Of a stretch of 64,000 nt of DNA, positions 35,388 to 43,562 are shown piece by piece (the stretch's first letter is position 1; each line of letters opens with the position of its first letter). The translations under genes and the position numbers were made by a program. Under the pieces are notes generated by a model. The model was not told the DNA's origin. It saw nothing but the letters and a program-made list of their open reading frames with translations, and made no database searches. Source of the stretch: Acidimicrobiia bacterium (GTDB taxonomy: Bacteria > Actinomycetota > Acidimicrobiia > Spongiisociales > ZC4RG35); the NCBI GenBank assembly GCA_026002975.1, contig BPGJ01000010.1:33696-97695 (forward strand). Direction: 5' to 3'.

Positions 35388-35771
35388 TCACCGGGAGCGG
35401 CGTCCCGACACACTCCGGCTGGGCCGGGGAAGAGGCCGCAGAGCCACGTCGATCGGCGTGGGAGGCCGGCGTCCGTAGCGGTTCCTGGCCAATGCCAGTG
35501 CGACGGCCAGGCCGATGAGCACCCCCGCTTCCAGGAGCCGGGTGCGGGCGGCCCTCGTGCAGTCGGCGGCAGTGTTGGGGCCTGGAACGTCCGGGTCGTA
35601 CCTCCCCAGGAACACGACCTCGACGGCGGGCCCGCAAGTCACCGACGACACGTAGACGGCGCCGTCGGAGGTGTGACGAGTGGAGTAGACGTACTCCACG
35701 GTGCCGAAGGCGTGGAGCACCCCCAACACTGCGACCGACCATGCGGCCAGAAGCCAGATCCGATACGACAC
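35388..35771 (-). CDS. Two-helix membrane protein of unknown function
   Basis: This 127-aa protein has TM1 at residues about 5-22 (IWLLAAWSVAVLGVLHAF) and TM2 near 85-103 (LLEAGVLIGLAVALALA). Between them lies an extracytoplasmic loop with two cysteines (VTCGP and ADCTRAA) that could form a disulfide, and the tail is Arg/Pro-rich. The GTG at 35771 was chosen because it places TM1 at the N terminus. The longer open frame crosses the start region of the divergent DUF2236 gene. The layout resembles other small actinobacterial membrane proteins, but no family is recognised. Confidence 0.6.
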   Translation of the reverse strand: MSYRIWLLAAWSVAVLGVLHAFGTVEYVYSTRHTSDGAVYVSSVTCGPAVEVVFLGRYDPDVPGPNTAADCTRAARTRLLEAGVLIGLAVALALARNRYGRRPPTPIDVALRPLPRPSRSVSGRRSR

Positions 35772-35832
35772 GGCGACCGCAACGCTATCCGGCTGGCAGC
35801 CGTTGCCGAAACCCCGTGTCATCATGGGGACC

Positions 35833-36699
35833 ATGCCGGTCCGCCGCATGGTCGCCGAGCGAGTGAGAGGCCTGTTCGCCCACATCGACCGGGCCCCCCT
35901 GGTCGAGACCCACCTCTATCCGGGCGATCCGGGGCTGTTCGGCCCGGAGTCGGTCACCTGGCTGGTGAATCGACATCCGGCGGTCTTCGCCGCCGGGATA
36001 CGGTCGCTGTTGGTGCAGGCGTGCCATCCCGAGGTCCTGGCCGGCGTGGTCGACCATTCCCGGTACGAACGGGACCCGCTGGGGAGGCTGTCCCGCACCT
36101 CCTACTACGTGACGGTGAGCACCTTCGGGTCGCTCCCCGAGGTGGAAGAAGCGGTGGAGATGGTGCGGAGGGCCCACCGACCGGTTCGGGGACTGTCGCC
36201 CCGGGGTATCCCCTACACCGCCGACGACCCGGAGCTGTCGGCCTGGGTGCACAACGCCCTGGTCGACTCGTTCCTGACCTGTTATCGGGTCTTGGGTCCG
36301 GGGCTGTCCGAGGAGCAGGCGGATGCCTACGTGCGCGAGCAGCAGCGTCTGGGTCTCATGCTAGGAGCCGACCCGCTGCCCGACACCGCCGGGGAGCTGG
36401 CCGCCTGGTTGGCGGACCATCCCGACGTCGACCGTTCCCCCGACCTGCCGTCGGTTGTCCGGTTCCTGGTGTCTCCGCCGCTGACTCCGGGTATCCGCGC
36501 CGGGTATCGGGTGTTGTTGGAAGGTGCGGTTGCGACCATACCGCCTCGCCTCCAGACGGTCCTCGGGTTACGGCCCAAACCCGGCGGGGTGGCGGGGGCG
36601 AGAACCCTGATCGGTGCCCTGGGATGGGCGTTGGGTCCCTCCCCCGCCTACCAGGCTGCGTCGGACCGGGTGCTCAGAAGAGCGGACCGGTCAGCGTGA
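35833..36699 (+). CDS. Oxygenase MpaB-family (DUF2236) protein
   Basis: This 288-aa alpha-helical protein has DUF2236/mpaB/Lcp-like marks: the early ESVTWLVNRHPAVFAAGIRSLLVQACHPEVLAGV (in parts, residues about 35-68), the basic HSRYERDPLGRL, and WVHNALVDSFL. Characterised relatives are haem-dependent oxygenases such as the rubber oxygenase Lcp. Most have no known substrate. ATG codons at 35824 and 35833 are both possible. The 3' end overlaps the convergent doxX gene by 26 nt. Confidence 0.83.
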   Translation: MPVRRMVAERVRGLFAHIDRAPLVETHLYPGDPGLFGPESVTWLVNRHPAVFAAGIRSLLVQACHPEVLAGVVDHSRYERDPLGRLSRTSYYVTVSTFGSLPEVEEAVEMVRRAHRPVRGLSPRGIPYTADDPELSAWVHNALVDSFLTCYRVLGPGLSEEQADAYVREQQRLGLMLGADPLPDTAGELAAWLADHPDVDRSPDLPSVVRFLVSPPLTPGIRAGYRVLLEGAVATIPPRLQTVLGLRPKPGGVAGARTLIGALGWALGPSPAYQAASDRVLRRADRSA

Positions 36700-37072
36700 G
36701 ACCGGGCCCCGAGGTGAAGTAGACGAACTGGATGAGACCGGCGCCACACAGGGCGAGGTCCTTGTTGAACTGGACCATCTCCTGCATCCGTTCCATCCCG
36801 TCGAACCGCCAGTACGGGTGCATCAGAACCGCCGCCAGGAAGCTGAACACGGCCAAACCCAAGGCAGCCAGGTCGGCCCACACCCCGAGGATCACACCCA
36901 GACCGCCGGCGAGGATCAGAACCCCGGAGATGGCCGTCATGGGCTTACCCGGCTTCACGCCTCGCGACTCGGCGTATCCGGCCATGGCCTCCAGTTGGGT
37001 CAAATGGCCGATACCAGAACCCACGTAGAGCAACCCATAGAGGATGCGTCCGATCAGGGCGACAACGTCCAC
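36674..37072 (-). CDS. DoxX-family membrane protein
   Basis: This 132-aa protein has four membrane helices in DoxX order (ALIGRILYGLLYVGSGIGHL, then AISGVLILAGGLGVILGVW, ALGLAVFSFLAAVLMHPYW, and DLALCGAGLIQFVYF). DoxX proteins are linked to redox or thiol stress in mycobacteria. The gene is divergent from an HxlR regulator, and a perfect 8-bp inverted repeat lies in the gap, so control by that regulator is very likely. HxlR regulators commonly respond to quinones, aldehydes or oxidants. Confidence 0.85.
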   Translation of the reverse strand: MDVVALIGRILYGLLYVGSGIGHLTQLEAMAGYAESRGVKPGKPMTAISGVLILAGGLGVILGVWADLAALGLAVFSFLAAVLMHPYWRFDGMERMQEMVQFNKDLALCGAGLIQFVYFTSGPGLTLTGPLF

Positions 37073-37090
37073 TGAAATCCCTCCTTTGAT

Positions 37091-37109
37091 CGGTTACCAC
37101 GGGTAACCG
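37091..37109. promoter_or_regulatory. Palindromic operator in doxX-hxlR gap
   Basis: CGGTTACC and GGTAACCG form a perfect 8-bp inverted repeat with a 3-nt spacer, 19 nt after the doxX start codon position and 47 nt before hxlR. A half-copy GGTTACGG follows at about 37140-37147. The size and spacing suit binding by an HxlR winged-helix dimer that controls both genes. Confidence 0.6.
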
Positions 37110-37155
37110 AGGATCGGCGCCGGATTATTCCCGGCCATGGGTTACGGTTCGGGTG

Positions 37156-37479
37156 ATGGCGGAGCTGTCGGCCTACTGTCCCGAGTTCCAGCAGACCCTG
37201 GAGCTGCTGGGCAGGAGATGGACCGGTGCGATCCTCCGTGCCCTGATGTCCGGCGCCGAACGGTTCTCCGAGATCGCCGCCGCCGTTCCCGGCCTGTCAC
37301 ATCGCCTCCTCGCCTGCCGCCTACGGGAGCTGATCAAGGCCGGGTTGGTGGTCAGGATCCGACGAGGCCGAACCGCCCTCTACCGTCTGACGGAGAGGGG
37401 TAGGGCGCTCAGACCCGTGTTCGAGGCGGTGGACCGGTGGAACACCCGTTGGGGTGTGGCCGCCCCGGGAACCGCGTAG
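37156..37479 (+). CDS. HxlR-family transcription regulator
   Basis: This 107-aa winged-helix repressor/activator has the HxlR signature: an N-terminal cysteine (SAYCPEFQQTLELLGRRWT), GAILRALMSGAERFSEIAAAVPGLSHRLLACRLRELIKAGLV (read in parts), and RLTERGRAL. The cysteine at residue 8 and another at about 54 could sense oxidants or electrophiles. GTG at 37153 is an alternative start. It is divergent from doxX and 22 nt upstream of the SIMPL gene on the same strand, with which it may be co-transcribed. Confidence 0.9.
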   Translation: MAELSAYCPEFQQTLELLGRRWTGAILRALMSGAERFSEIAAAVPGLSHRLLACRLRELIKAGLVVRIRRGRTALYRLTERGRALRPVFEAVDRWNTRWGVAAPGTA

Positions 37480-37501
37480 CCGAGACCGACGTCCAACCGA
37501 C

Positions 37502-38239
37502 ATGAAGAAGACGACCCTCACCATCCTGACCGGTCTGGCTCTGTTCACGTCGGCATGCGGAGCCGTCCAGGCGACACAGACTCCCACCCAGAATCCCCCA
37601 GCGGCCGAAGACACGTCCGGCATCTCGGTGACCGGCACCGGAGAGGTGTTGGGGACCCCCGACGTCGCCACGGTGTCGTTCGGGGTGTCGGTTGTCGCCG
37701 ACACGGTCGCCGACGCCACGAACCGGGCCGCCGAAAGAGCTCAGGCGCTGATCGATTCGCTGACCGGGGCCGGGGTCGCCCGCGAGGACATCACCACCAC
37801 CGGCTTTTCGATCTTCCCCGAGTACGACTGGCGAAACGACGGTCGGGTCCTGCTCGGTTACCGGGTGAGCAACACCGTCCAAGCCAAGATCCGCAACGTG
37901 TTCGAATCCGGTGAGGTCATCGACGCCGCGGTGGCAGCAGCCGGCGACGACGTCACCGTCAACGGGATTTCGTTCGAGTTGGAGGACAGTTCCGAGCTGA
38001 CCGAAGCCGCCAGGGAAGCCGCCTGGGAGGACGCACTGGCCAAGGCCACCCAGCTCGCCGAACTGGCCGGAAGGCGCCTGGGGCCCGCCGTTTCGATCAC
38101 CGAGACGGTGACCGGGAGCCCCGTCCCGATCTTCACCGACACCGCGGCGCTCGCCGAGGAAGCCTTCGCCACACCCATCGAACCCGGGCGGACGACGGTG
38201 ACCATCACGCTGGACGTGAAGTTCGCCTTCGGCGACTGA
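37502..38239 (+). CDS. SIMPL (DUF541)-domain lipoprotein
   Basis: This 245-aa exported protein has a lipoprotein signal peptide (KKTTLTILTGLALFTSACGA, lipidated Cys at about residue 19). A Thr/Pro linker is followed by a SIMPL/DUF541 domain from residue about 41 (ISVTGTGEVLGTPDVATVSFGV). The domain carries the usual ITTTGFSIFPEYDW and GYRVSNTVQAKIRN segments. Family members oligomerise at the cell envelope, and their molecular role is unclear. It follows hxlR by 22 nt and converges on tRNA-Leu with 2 nt between them. Confidence 0.88.
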   Translation: MKKTTLTILTGLALFTSACGAVQATQTPTQNPPAAEDTSGISVTGTGEVLGTPDVATVSFGVSVVADTVADATNRAAERAQALIDSLTGAGVAREDITTTGFSIFPEYDWRNDGRVLLGYRVSNTVQAKIRNVFESGEVIDAAVAAAGDDVTVNGISFELEDSSELTEAAREAAWEDALAKATQLAELAGRRLGPAVSITETVTGSPVPIFTDTAALAEEAFATPIEPGRTTVTITLDVKFAFGD

Positions 38240-38241
38240 GC

Positions 38242-38328
38242 TGGTGTCGGAGGGGGGACTTGAACCCCCACCCGGTTGCCCGGACTAGGCCCTCAACCTA
38301 GCGCGTCTGCCTATTCCGCCACTCCGAC
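38242..38328 (-). tRNA. tRNA-Leu (anticodon GAG)
   Basis: The minus strand folds as an 87-nt class II tRNA with encoded CCA. The acceptor stem pairs GTCGGAG with CTCCGAC, discriminator A. The D-arm lies in TGGCGGAATAGGCAGACGC. The anticodon stem is CTAGG/CCTAG around the loop TTGAGGG, which gives anticodon GAG (leucine CUC/CUU). A long variable arm follows, and the T-arm contains GGTTCAAGTCC. The TATACT -10 element lies 14-19 nt upstream of the 5' end. Confidence 0.95.
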
Positions 38329-38341
38329 GAGGAACCAGTCG

Positions 38342-38370
38342 AGTATAAGCCGGGGAGACCCTCAGCTCAG
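38342..38370 (-). promoter_or_regulatory. Putative promoter of tRNA-Leu
   Basis: TATACT (38347-38342 on the minus strand) is preceded after 17 nt by CTGAGC (38370-38365), which overlaps the end of secG. The 5' end of the mature tRNA is 13 nt downstream of the -10. Confidence 0.45.
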
Positions 38371-38598
38371 CAGCCAGGTGAGCGCCACCGTGGTGACCGC
38401 GAACACGAGCGCCACGATGACCGTCAGCCGATCCAAGTTGCGCTCGGCGATGGTGCTGCCCCCCAGGCTGCCTCCCATGCCGCCCCCGAACACGTCGCTC
38501 AGGCCACCGCCCCTACCCGAGTGCAGCAGGATCAGCGCGATCAAGGCGAGGGACACCAGGACGTGGAAAACGACGACGACGGCGGTGAGGATTCCCAT
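38362..38598 (-). CDS. secG: Preprotein translocase subunit SecG
   Basis: This 78-aa membrane protein has the SecG pattern: TM1 (AVVVVFHVLVSLALIALILL), the cytosolic glycine-rich loop with LSDVFGGGMGGSL (near 33-45), and TM2 (VIVALVFAVTTVALTWLL). It supports SecA-driven export in the SecYEG channel. It follows gpmA by 21 nt in the glycolytic-secG arrangement seen in many actinobacteria and is followed by tRNA-Leu. Confidence 0.95.
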   Translation of the reverse strand: MGILTAVVVVFHVLVSLALIALILLHSGRGGGLSDVFGGGMGGSLGGSTIAERNLDRLTVIVALVFAVTTVALTWLLS

Positions 38599-38619
38599 GA
38601 CCTGTCCGAGTGTAGCGGC

Positions 38620-39371
38620 TCAGCCCTTGGAGGCCTGCGCGGCGACGGCCTCGCGCCTTGGCGCCACCTCGTCGGGATCGCCCAGATAGCGGCCCGGTCC
38701 GACCGGGCGCATGTCCGAATCCAGGTCGTAGACCAGGGGGATGCCGGTGGGGATGTTGAGGCCGGGGATCTCCTCGTCCGGAATCCGATCGAGGTGTTTC
38801 ACCAACGCACGCAGGCTGTTCCCGTGGGCCACCACCAGCACCCGGCGTCCGGCCTTCAGGTCGGGGACGATCACGTCGTACCAGTAGGGCAGCATCCGCT
38901 CCACCACGTCCTTGAGGCACTCGGTGGACGGCAACAGCTCGGGAGGAAGGTCGGCGTACCGGCGGTCGTGTCGGGGGTGACGTTCGTCGTCTGGGTCCAA
39001 CGGCGGCGGGGGAACGTCGTAGCTGCGACGCCAGACATGGACCTGCTCCTCCCCGTGCCGCTCGGCCATCTCCCGTTTGTTGAGCCCCTGGAGGGCTCCG
39101 TAGTGCCGTTCGTTGAGCCGCCAGTGCGCCTCACCGGCAGCCAGTGAAGTCCCATCTCCTCGAGGGCCACGTCGGCGGTCTTGATGGCCCGCAGCAACAC
39201 CGAGGTGTGGACCACGTCGAAGTCGAGCCCCTCGGCGGCCATCATCTTCCCGGCGTCGCGGGCCTCCTCTACTCCCCTGTCGGTGAGGTCTACGTCCACC
39301 CACCCGGTGAACCTGTTCTCGAGGTTCCAGGTCGATTCTCCGTGTCTGAGCAGGACGATCCGATACGTCAC
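38620..39371 (-). CDS. gpmA: 2,3-bisphosphoglycerate-dependent phosphoglycerate mutase, frame broken in assembly
   Basis: This glycolytic enzyme interconverts 3- and 2-phosphoglycerate. The N-terminal frame (GTG at 39371) reads [22 protein letters not shown] with the phospho-accepting His in LRHGE. After a one-base deletion near 39123 the second frame continues with [20 protein letters not shown] and [16 protein letters not shown]. The expected joining sequence [13 protein letters not shown] is recovered by adding one base before TGG. The break interrupts an essential step, so it is most likely a sequencing error. The start overlaps the DUF222 gene stop by 4 nt. Confidence 0.92.
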
Positions 39372-40536
39372 GGGTCCCTTCCTCTCGCCGTCGCGCAGGC
39401 TACCCCACCGGCCGGTTCGAACCGGAAACCGGCGTCTTCGTAGACCACCCGCCATCCTCCCTCGTGGACCAGGGTGTGGTGACGGCGGCAGAGGAGGACG
39501 AGGTTGTCCAGGCGGGTCGGCCCGCCCTTGGACCAATGTCGAACGTGGTGGGCATCGCACCACTCTGCCGGTCTGCCGCATCCGGGAATCGGCACCCTCG
39601 GTCCCGGGCGACGACGGCTCGACGCAGCCAGGCGGGAACAGTCCGGGTTCGGGCCCCGACCTCCACGGGGATTCCCTCGGGGCCGAACACCACACGGCCG
39701 ACCACCGCGTCACAGCAGAGGCGGCGGACGGTCTCGGCGACCAGGACCTCGCCCCGATCGGTCTCCGACAGATCGACCTGGTTGCCCAACAACGCGTCGA
39801 GGGAGACGTGGACCTCGACACTGGGCCTCGCCGCCCTGGGCGAGCGGCAGGCGAGATGGTGGCGTGCCATGTCGATCAGATGGTCGGCCCTCCGCTGGGC
39901 GGTGGTCCGCCGATCGTCCTTCGAGGGCGGTTCGCCGTCCAGCGCACGGAGGAGGGTCTCGGCGCCTTCCGGGTCCAGCCAACCTTCCAGGCGGTAACGT
40001 CCGTCGAAGCTGCGGGAGCAGTAGATCCGGCGGCGCTCCTGGAGCTCCCGGGCCTGGGCCAGCGCCTCGGGTTCGGCCACGGCTTGCAGCCAGTAGGCCA
40101 GGGCTCGACGCAGGGTATCGATCCGCCGGGTGTTGCGGGCGATCCGAGCCAGCATCTCCTCGCCCTCCCGGAACTGGTCGGGGACGATCTCCCGCATTCG
40201 GATCAGCTCCTCGACCTGATCGGTGTTGAGCTGCCCGTCGGAGTACATGGAACAGACGACGGGCATCTCCGACACCGCCCGTGCTCGGCGAACCAGCCGG
40301 GAGGCCTTCCCTCGCCGAACGCCTTCCGCCTCCAGCAGGCTCGTCACCGAGGTGTGTCCGCCGGGCCGCAGATGCCGCTCTTCTATCCGGTCGACGAGCC
40401 GGGTAGCCAAGGCTTCCAGCCGGTCGATCGCCTCCTGCACCACCACCAGGGCGGCGGCCGGGTCGTCGGATTCGAGGGCCCCGGTCGTCACCTCAGCCAA
40501 GGTCGACTTCAAACTCTCCAGCCGGTTCCCAGACAT
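39368..40536 (-). CDS. DUF222/13E12-repeat-type HNH endonuclease behind a LexA box, frame broken in assembly
   Basis: The product of about 390 aa has an N-terminal helical DUF222 region ([18 protein letters not shown]..., [20 protein letters not shown]) and a C-terminal HNH nuclease domain. The second frame supplies [37 protein letters not shown] one-base deletion in a GGG run near 39585 separates RDRGCRFP from GCGRPAEW. I take ATG 40536 as the start, because the ATG at 40548 lies inside a LexA-type palindrome. Related 13E12-repeat genes in M. tuberculosis are LexA-regulated. The biological target of these HNH proteins is unknown; many are tied to selfish repeats. It sits between tpiA and gpmA, inside an otherwise glycolytic operon. 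Confidence 0.87.
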
Positions 40537-40540
40537 CCGG

Positions 40541-40556
40541 TCGAACATGTGTTCGA
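40541..40556. promoter_or_regulatory. LexA/SOS box at the DUF222-HNH gene
   Basis: TCGAACATGTGTTCGA matches the actinobacterial SOS box TCGAAC-N4-GTTCGA at all twelve specified positions. It ends 5 nt before the preferred ATG at 40536, so bound LexA would block transcription or translation start. Confidence 0.8.
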
Positions 40557-40603
40557 CACTACCAGACGCCTGTGACAGTTACAAGACTTTCCTCTACGTT
40601 CTA

Positions 40604-41378
40604 TTACATCCAGTAACGGACGATGGAAGCGAAGGTGTCGGGGTCGAGGGAGGCTCCGCCCACCAGGGCACCGTCGATGTGGCGCTTGGCCATGAACCCC
40701 TTGATGTTTCCCAGGATTGACCGATCCGCCGTACAGGATCCGGATCCCCGCGGCGGCTTCCGTCCCAGCCATCCCGGCGACGGTGTCTCGGATCAGCTCG
40801 CACACCGCCCCGGCGTCGTCGGGATCGGCGTTGCGTCCCGTCCCGATGGCCCACACCGGCTCGTAGGCGATGGCGCTGCGGCCCAGGTCAGCGGGGGGGA
40901 TGCCGGCCAGCCCGCGCCGAACCTGGCCGACCACCACTTCCTCGGTGGCTCCCGCTTCTCGTTCTTCCAGGGTCTCCCCCACACACACGATCGGAGTCAT
41001 GCCGTTGGCGATCACCGCCTTCGCCCGCCGGTTGACCAGGTCGTCGGTCTCTCCGAAGTATCTGCGGCGCTCGGAGTGCCCGACGATCACGTGGCGGACC
41101 GACAGCTTGGCGAGCATCACGGGAGAGACCTCGCCGGTATAGGCGCCTTCGTTCTCCCAGTGGGTGTGTTGGGCGCCGAGCAGGATGGGTAGATGGTCGG
41201 CTTCGATGACGGTCTGCACCGAACGGAGGGCGGTGAACGGCGGAGCCACCACCACCTCGACCCGCTCGTAGTCGGACGGCTCCAACCGGTACGACAGCTT
41301 CTGCACCTTCTGGATCGCCTCCAGATGTGTGGCGTGCATCTTCCAGTTGCCACAGATGAGATCCCTACGTTCGGTCAT
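40604..41378 (-). CDS. tpiA: Triose-phosphate isomerase, frame broken in assembly
   Basis: The product is a TIM-barrel enzyme of about 257 aa that interconverts dihydroxyacetone phosphate and glyceraldehyde-3-phosphate. The start [19 protein letters not shown] includes the catalytic Lys, and [15 protein letters not shown] has the electrophilic His. The catalytic Glu lies in [13 protein letters not shown]. After [10 protein letters not shown] one extra A near 40710 shifts the frame. Removing it gives [19 protein letters not shown] and an end at VRYWM with stop at 40604. The ATG at 41378 overlaps the corrected pgk end by 14 nt. Confidence 0.94.
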
Positions 41379-42559
41379 CCACCCACCTCTCCAATACCTT
41401 CACCCCGGGCAGTTCTCTTCCTTCCAGATACTCGAGGCCCGCTCCCCCCACCGGTCGACAGGTGGGAGACCGACCGTTCCAGCCCTAGGAGACGCAACGC
41501 CGCCACCGAGTCGCCACCCCCCACCGCGGTGAAGCCCGGACATGCGGCGACGGCCCGAGCCAGCCGCTCCGTGCCCGCCCGAAACGCCTCCCATTCGAAC
41601 ACCCCCATGGGCCCGTTCCAGAAGACGCTCCCCGCCTTCTCCACCAGGTCGGCGAACCGTGCCGCCGTCTCGGGCCCGATGTCGAGGCCCATCCACCCTT
41701 CGGGAATGGAGTCGGCCGGCACCACCCGGTGGTCTGCACCGGCGTCGAACCGGTCGGCGACCACCACGTCGACGGGGAGGTGTATGCGCTCCCCATAGGG
41801 ACCGTCGAGAAGCTCCCCGACCTCGCCGATCCGGTCCTCCTCCACCCGGGACTGCCCCACCGCGGCTCCCCGGGCGGCGAGGAAGGTGAAGCACATCCCG
41901 CCCCCGACCGCCATGGCGTCGACCCGGGGAAGGAGATTGCGGACCACCCCCAGCTTGTCGGACACCTTGGCCCCGCCGAGCACCGCCACATAGGGGCGGT
42001 CCGGTTCTTGGAGGAACCTGCCCAAGGCGGTGAGTTCCCGGTCGAGGAGGGGTCCGGCCACCGATCGCACCCGTTCGGCCACGCCCACCGTGGAGGCGTG
42101 GGCCCGGTGGACGCTGCCGAAGGCGTCTTGGCAGAACAGGTCGGCGAGGCGGGCCAGCCGGTCGGCCAGCGCGGGATCGTTGGCGGTCTCTCCCGGTTCG
42201 AACCGGGTGTTCTCGAGGAGCAGGACGTCGCCCGGTCGAGCATCGTCTACCGCGCTCTCCACCTCCGGGCCCACCACGTGGTCGAGTTTCCGGACTTCGA
42301 ACCCCCCGAGTTCGGACATGCGCCGCGCCACCGGATCCATGCGTAGGGACGGGTCGGGTCCTTTGGGGCGTCCGAGATGGCTGCACGCCACCACGACCGA
42401 TCCGGCTTCCCGGAGCCGTTGGATCACCTCCAAGGCCGACCGGATCCGGAAGTCGTCGGCCACTCGACCATCCTCGAGGGGCACGTTGAGGTCGGCCCGT
42501 ACCAGGACCCGGAGACCCGACGGGTCGACCCGGTCGAGGGTGAGATACCGGTAGGTCAC
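41365..42559 (-). CDS. pgk: Phosphoglycerate kinase, C-terminal frame broken in assembly
   Basis: The product of about 397 aa makes ATP from 1,3-bisphosphoglycerate. RVLVRADLNVPLEDG, the substrate-binding VVACSHLGRPKGP and the KVSDKLGVVRNLL lysine region are present, as is the nucleotide-binding FWNGPMGVFEWEAF and GGGDSVAAL. The last helix is disturbed: after LSTGGG the frame runs into SGPRVSG. Deleting one G from a six-G run (41444-41449) restores GAGLEYLEGRELPGVKVLERW and moves the stop to 41365. The start is 11 nt from glmR. A gap gene, usually upstream of pgk, is absent. Confidence 0.95.
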
Positions 42560-42569
42560 CCGGGGGACG

Positions 42570-43562
42570 TTAGCCGAGGGCGGCCAGCGTCTTACCCAGT
42601 TTGGCCGGGTGGTGGGCCGGCCACTCCGCCTCCTGGTCGGCCACGTCGGCGTAGACGGCCTTCCAACCCAGGGAGGCGGCGTCGAGCTCGTCCACGCCGA
42701 CCTGCTCCAGTCCGTCGGGAACCCGCAGCTCCCCCTGGTGAACCACCACGGTTCCCGTCCGCCTCAGATGTCCGTGGTCGGCCAGGGCAGCCAGATGGTC
42801 GGCGCCGCTCAAGCCGAGGGTCTCCCCGTCCTGGGTCACCAGGTTGAGGACGAACACGAGCTCTCCGTCGGACGCATCCACCGCCTCGGCGATGCCGGGA
42901 ACCCGCAGCGCGGCGAGGATCGAGGTGAACAACGATCCCGGCCCGAGCACGATCTGATCGGCCCTACGGATGGCCTCCAAGGCTTCGGGATGAGCGGAGA
43001 TGTCGTCTGGGCCGAGGAGTAGGCGTTCGATCCTCCCCCGGGCCCGAGCCACCGCCACCTGGCCCTCCACCGTCCGGCCGTCGATCACCGCCGACAACCG
43101 GATCGGTTGGGTGGCGGCGGGGATCACGGTTCCGACCGCCCCGAGGAGCTCCCCGGCCCGCCTGACCGCCGAGGCGAAGTCGCCGGCCAGGTCGGTGAGG
43201 GCGGCCAGGATCAGGTTGCCGAGCGAGTGACCTTCTACGTCCCTCACCTGGTCGGGGTCGGCGTCGCCGAACCGGTAGGCGAACAGCTCCGACCAAACCG
43301 ACGGCTCCGGGGTGAGGGCCAGCAGGCAGCGGCGGATGTCGCCCGGGGGTGGGATCCCCAGCCCGGCGGTGAGCCGTCCCGAAGATCCACCGTCGTCCGC
43401 GACCGACACCACGGCGGTGATCTCGGACGCGTACATCTGGAGTGCCCTCAGGGTGACCGACAGACCGTGGCCCCCTCCGATCGCCACCACCCGGGGGCCC
43501 GCCGGGTCGAGCAGGAAGGGGTCGAGTTCGACCGCCGGCTCCACCACCAGGCCGCTCATCAC
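42570..43562 (-). CDS. glmR: GlmR/YvcK-family UDP-sugar-binding regulator
   Basis: This 330-aa protein belongs to the YvcK/GlmR (CofD-like) family, which binds UDP-GlcNAc and adjusts carbon flow toward peptidoglycan precursors. VVAIGGGHGLSVTLRALQMY (near 25-44) and VSVADDGGSSGRLTAGLGIPPPGDIRRCLLAL (in parts, near 53-84) are the phosphate-binding and conserved loops. VLGPGSLFTSILAAL follows near 205. GTG 43562 gives a 4-nt overlap and ATG 43559 a one-base overlap with rapZ. The next gene in most actinobacteria would be whiA. Here pgk follows directly. Confidence 0.93.
   Translation of the reverse strand: MMSGLVVEPAVELDPFLLDPAGPRVVAIGGGHGLSVTLRALQMYASEITAVVSVADDGGSSGRLTAGLGIPPPGDIRRCLLALTPEPSVWSELFAYRFGDADPDQVRDVEGHSLGNLILAALTDLAGDFASAVRRAGELLGAVGTVIPAATQPIRLSAVIDGRTVEGQVAVARARGRIERLLLGPDDISAHPEALEAIRRADQIVLGPGSLFTSILAALRVPGIAEAVDASDGELVFVLNLVTQDGETLGLSGADHLAALADHGHLRRTGTVVVHQGELRVPDGLEQVGVDELDAASLGWKAVYADVADQEAEWPAHHPAKLGKTLAALG

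Noticed and set aside
35701..35832. N-terminal extension of the DUF2236 protein upstream of its ATG
   Set aside because: The added residues have no family similarity and overlap the start of the divergent two-helix membrane protein.
39412..39425. Perfect 14-bp palindrome CCGGTTCGAACCGG, tRNA T-loop-like
   Set aside because: It lies inside the HNH coding sequence (GFRFEPAGG) and no tRNA arms surround it; it could influence gpmA but there is no support.
42190..42205. GGTTCGAACC string resembling a T-loop
   Set aside because: It encodes the conserved NTRFEPGE segment of phosphoglycerate kinase; no tRNA fold is present.
38620..42559. Reading gpmA, tpiA and pgk as pseudogenes
   Set aside because: All three are essential glycolytic genes with single-base breaks, two in homopolymers, and corrected proteins match the families to the last residues.
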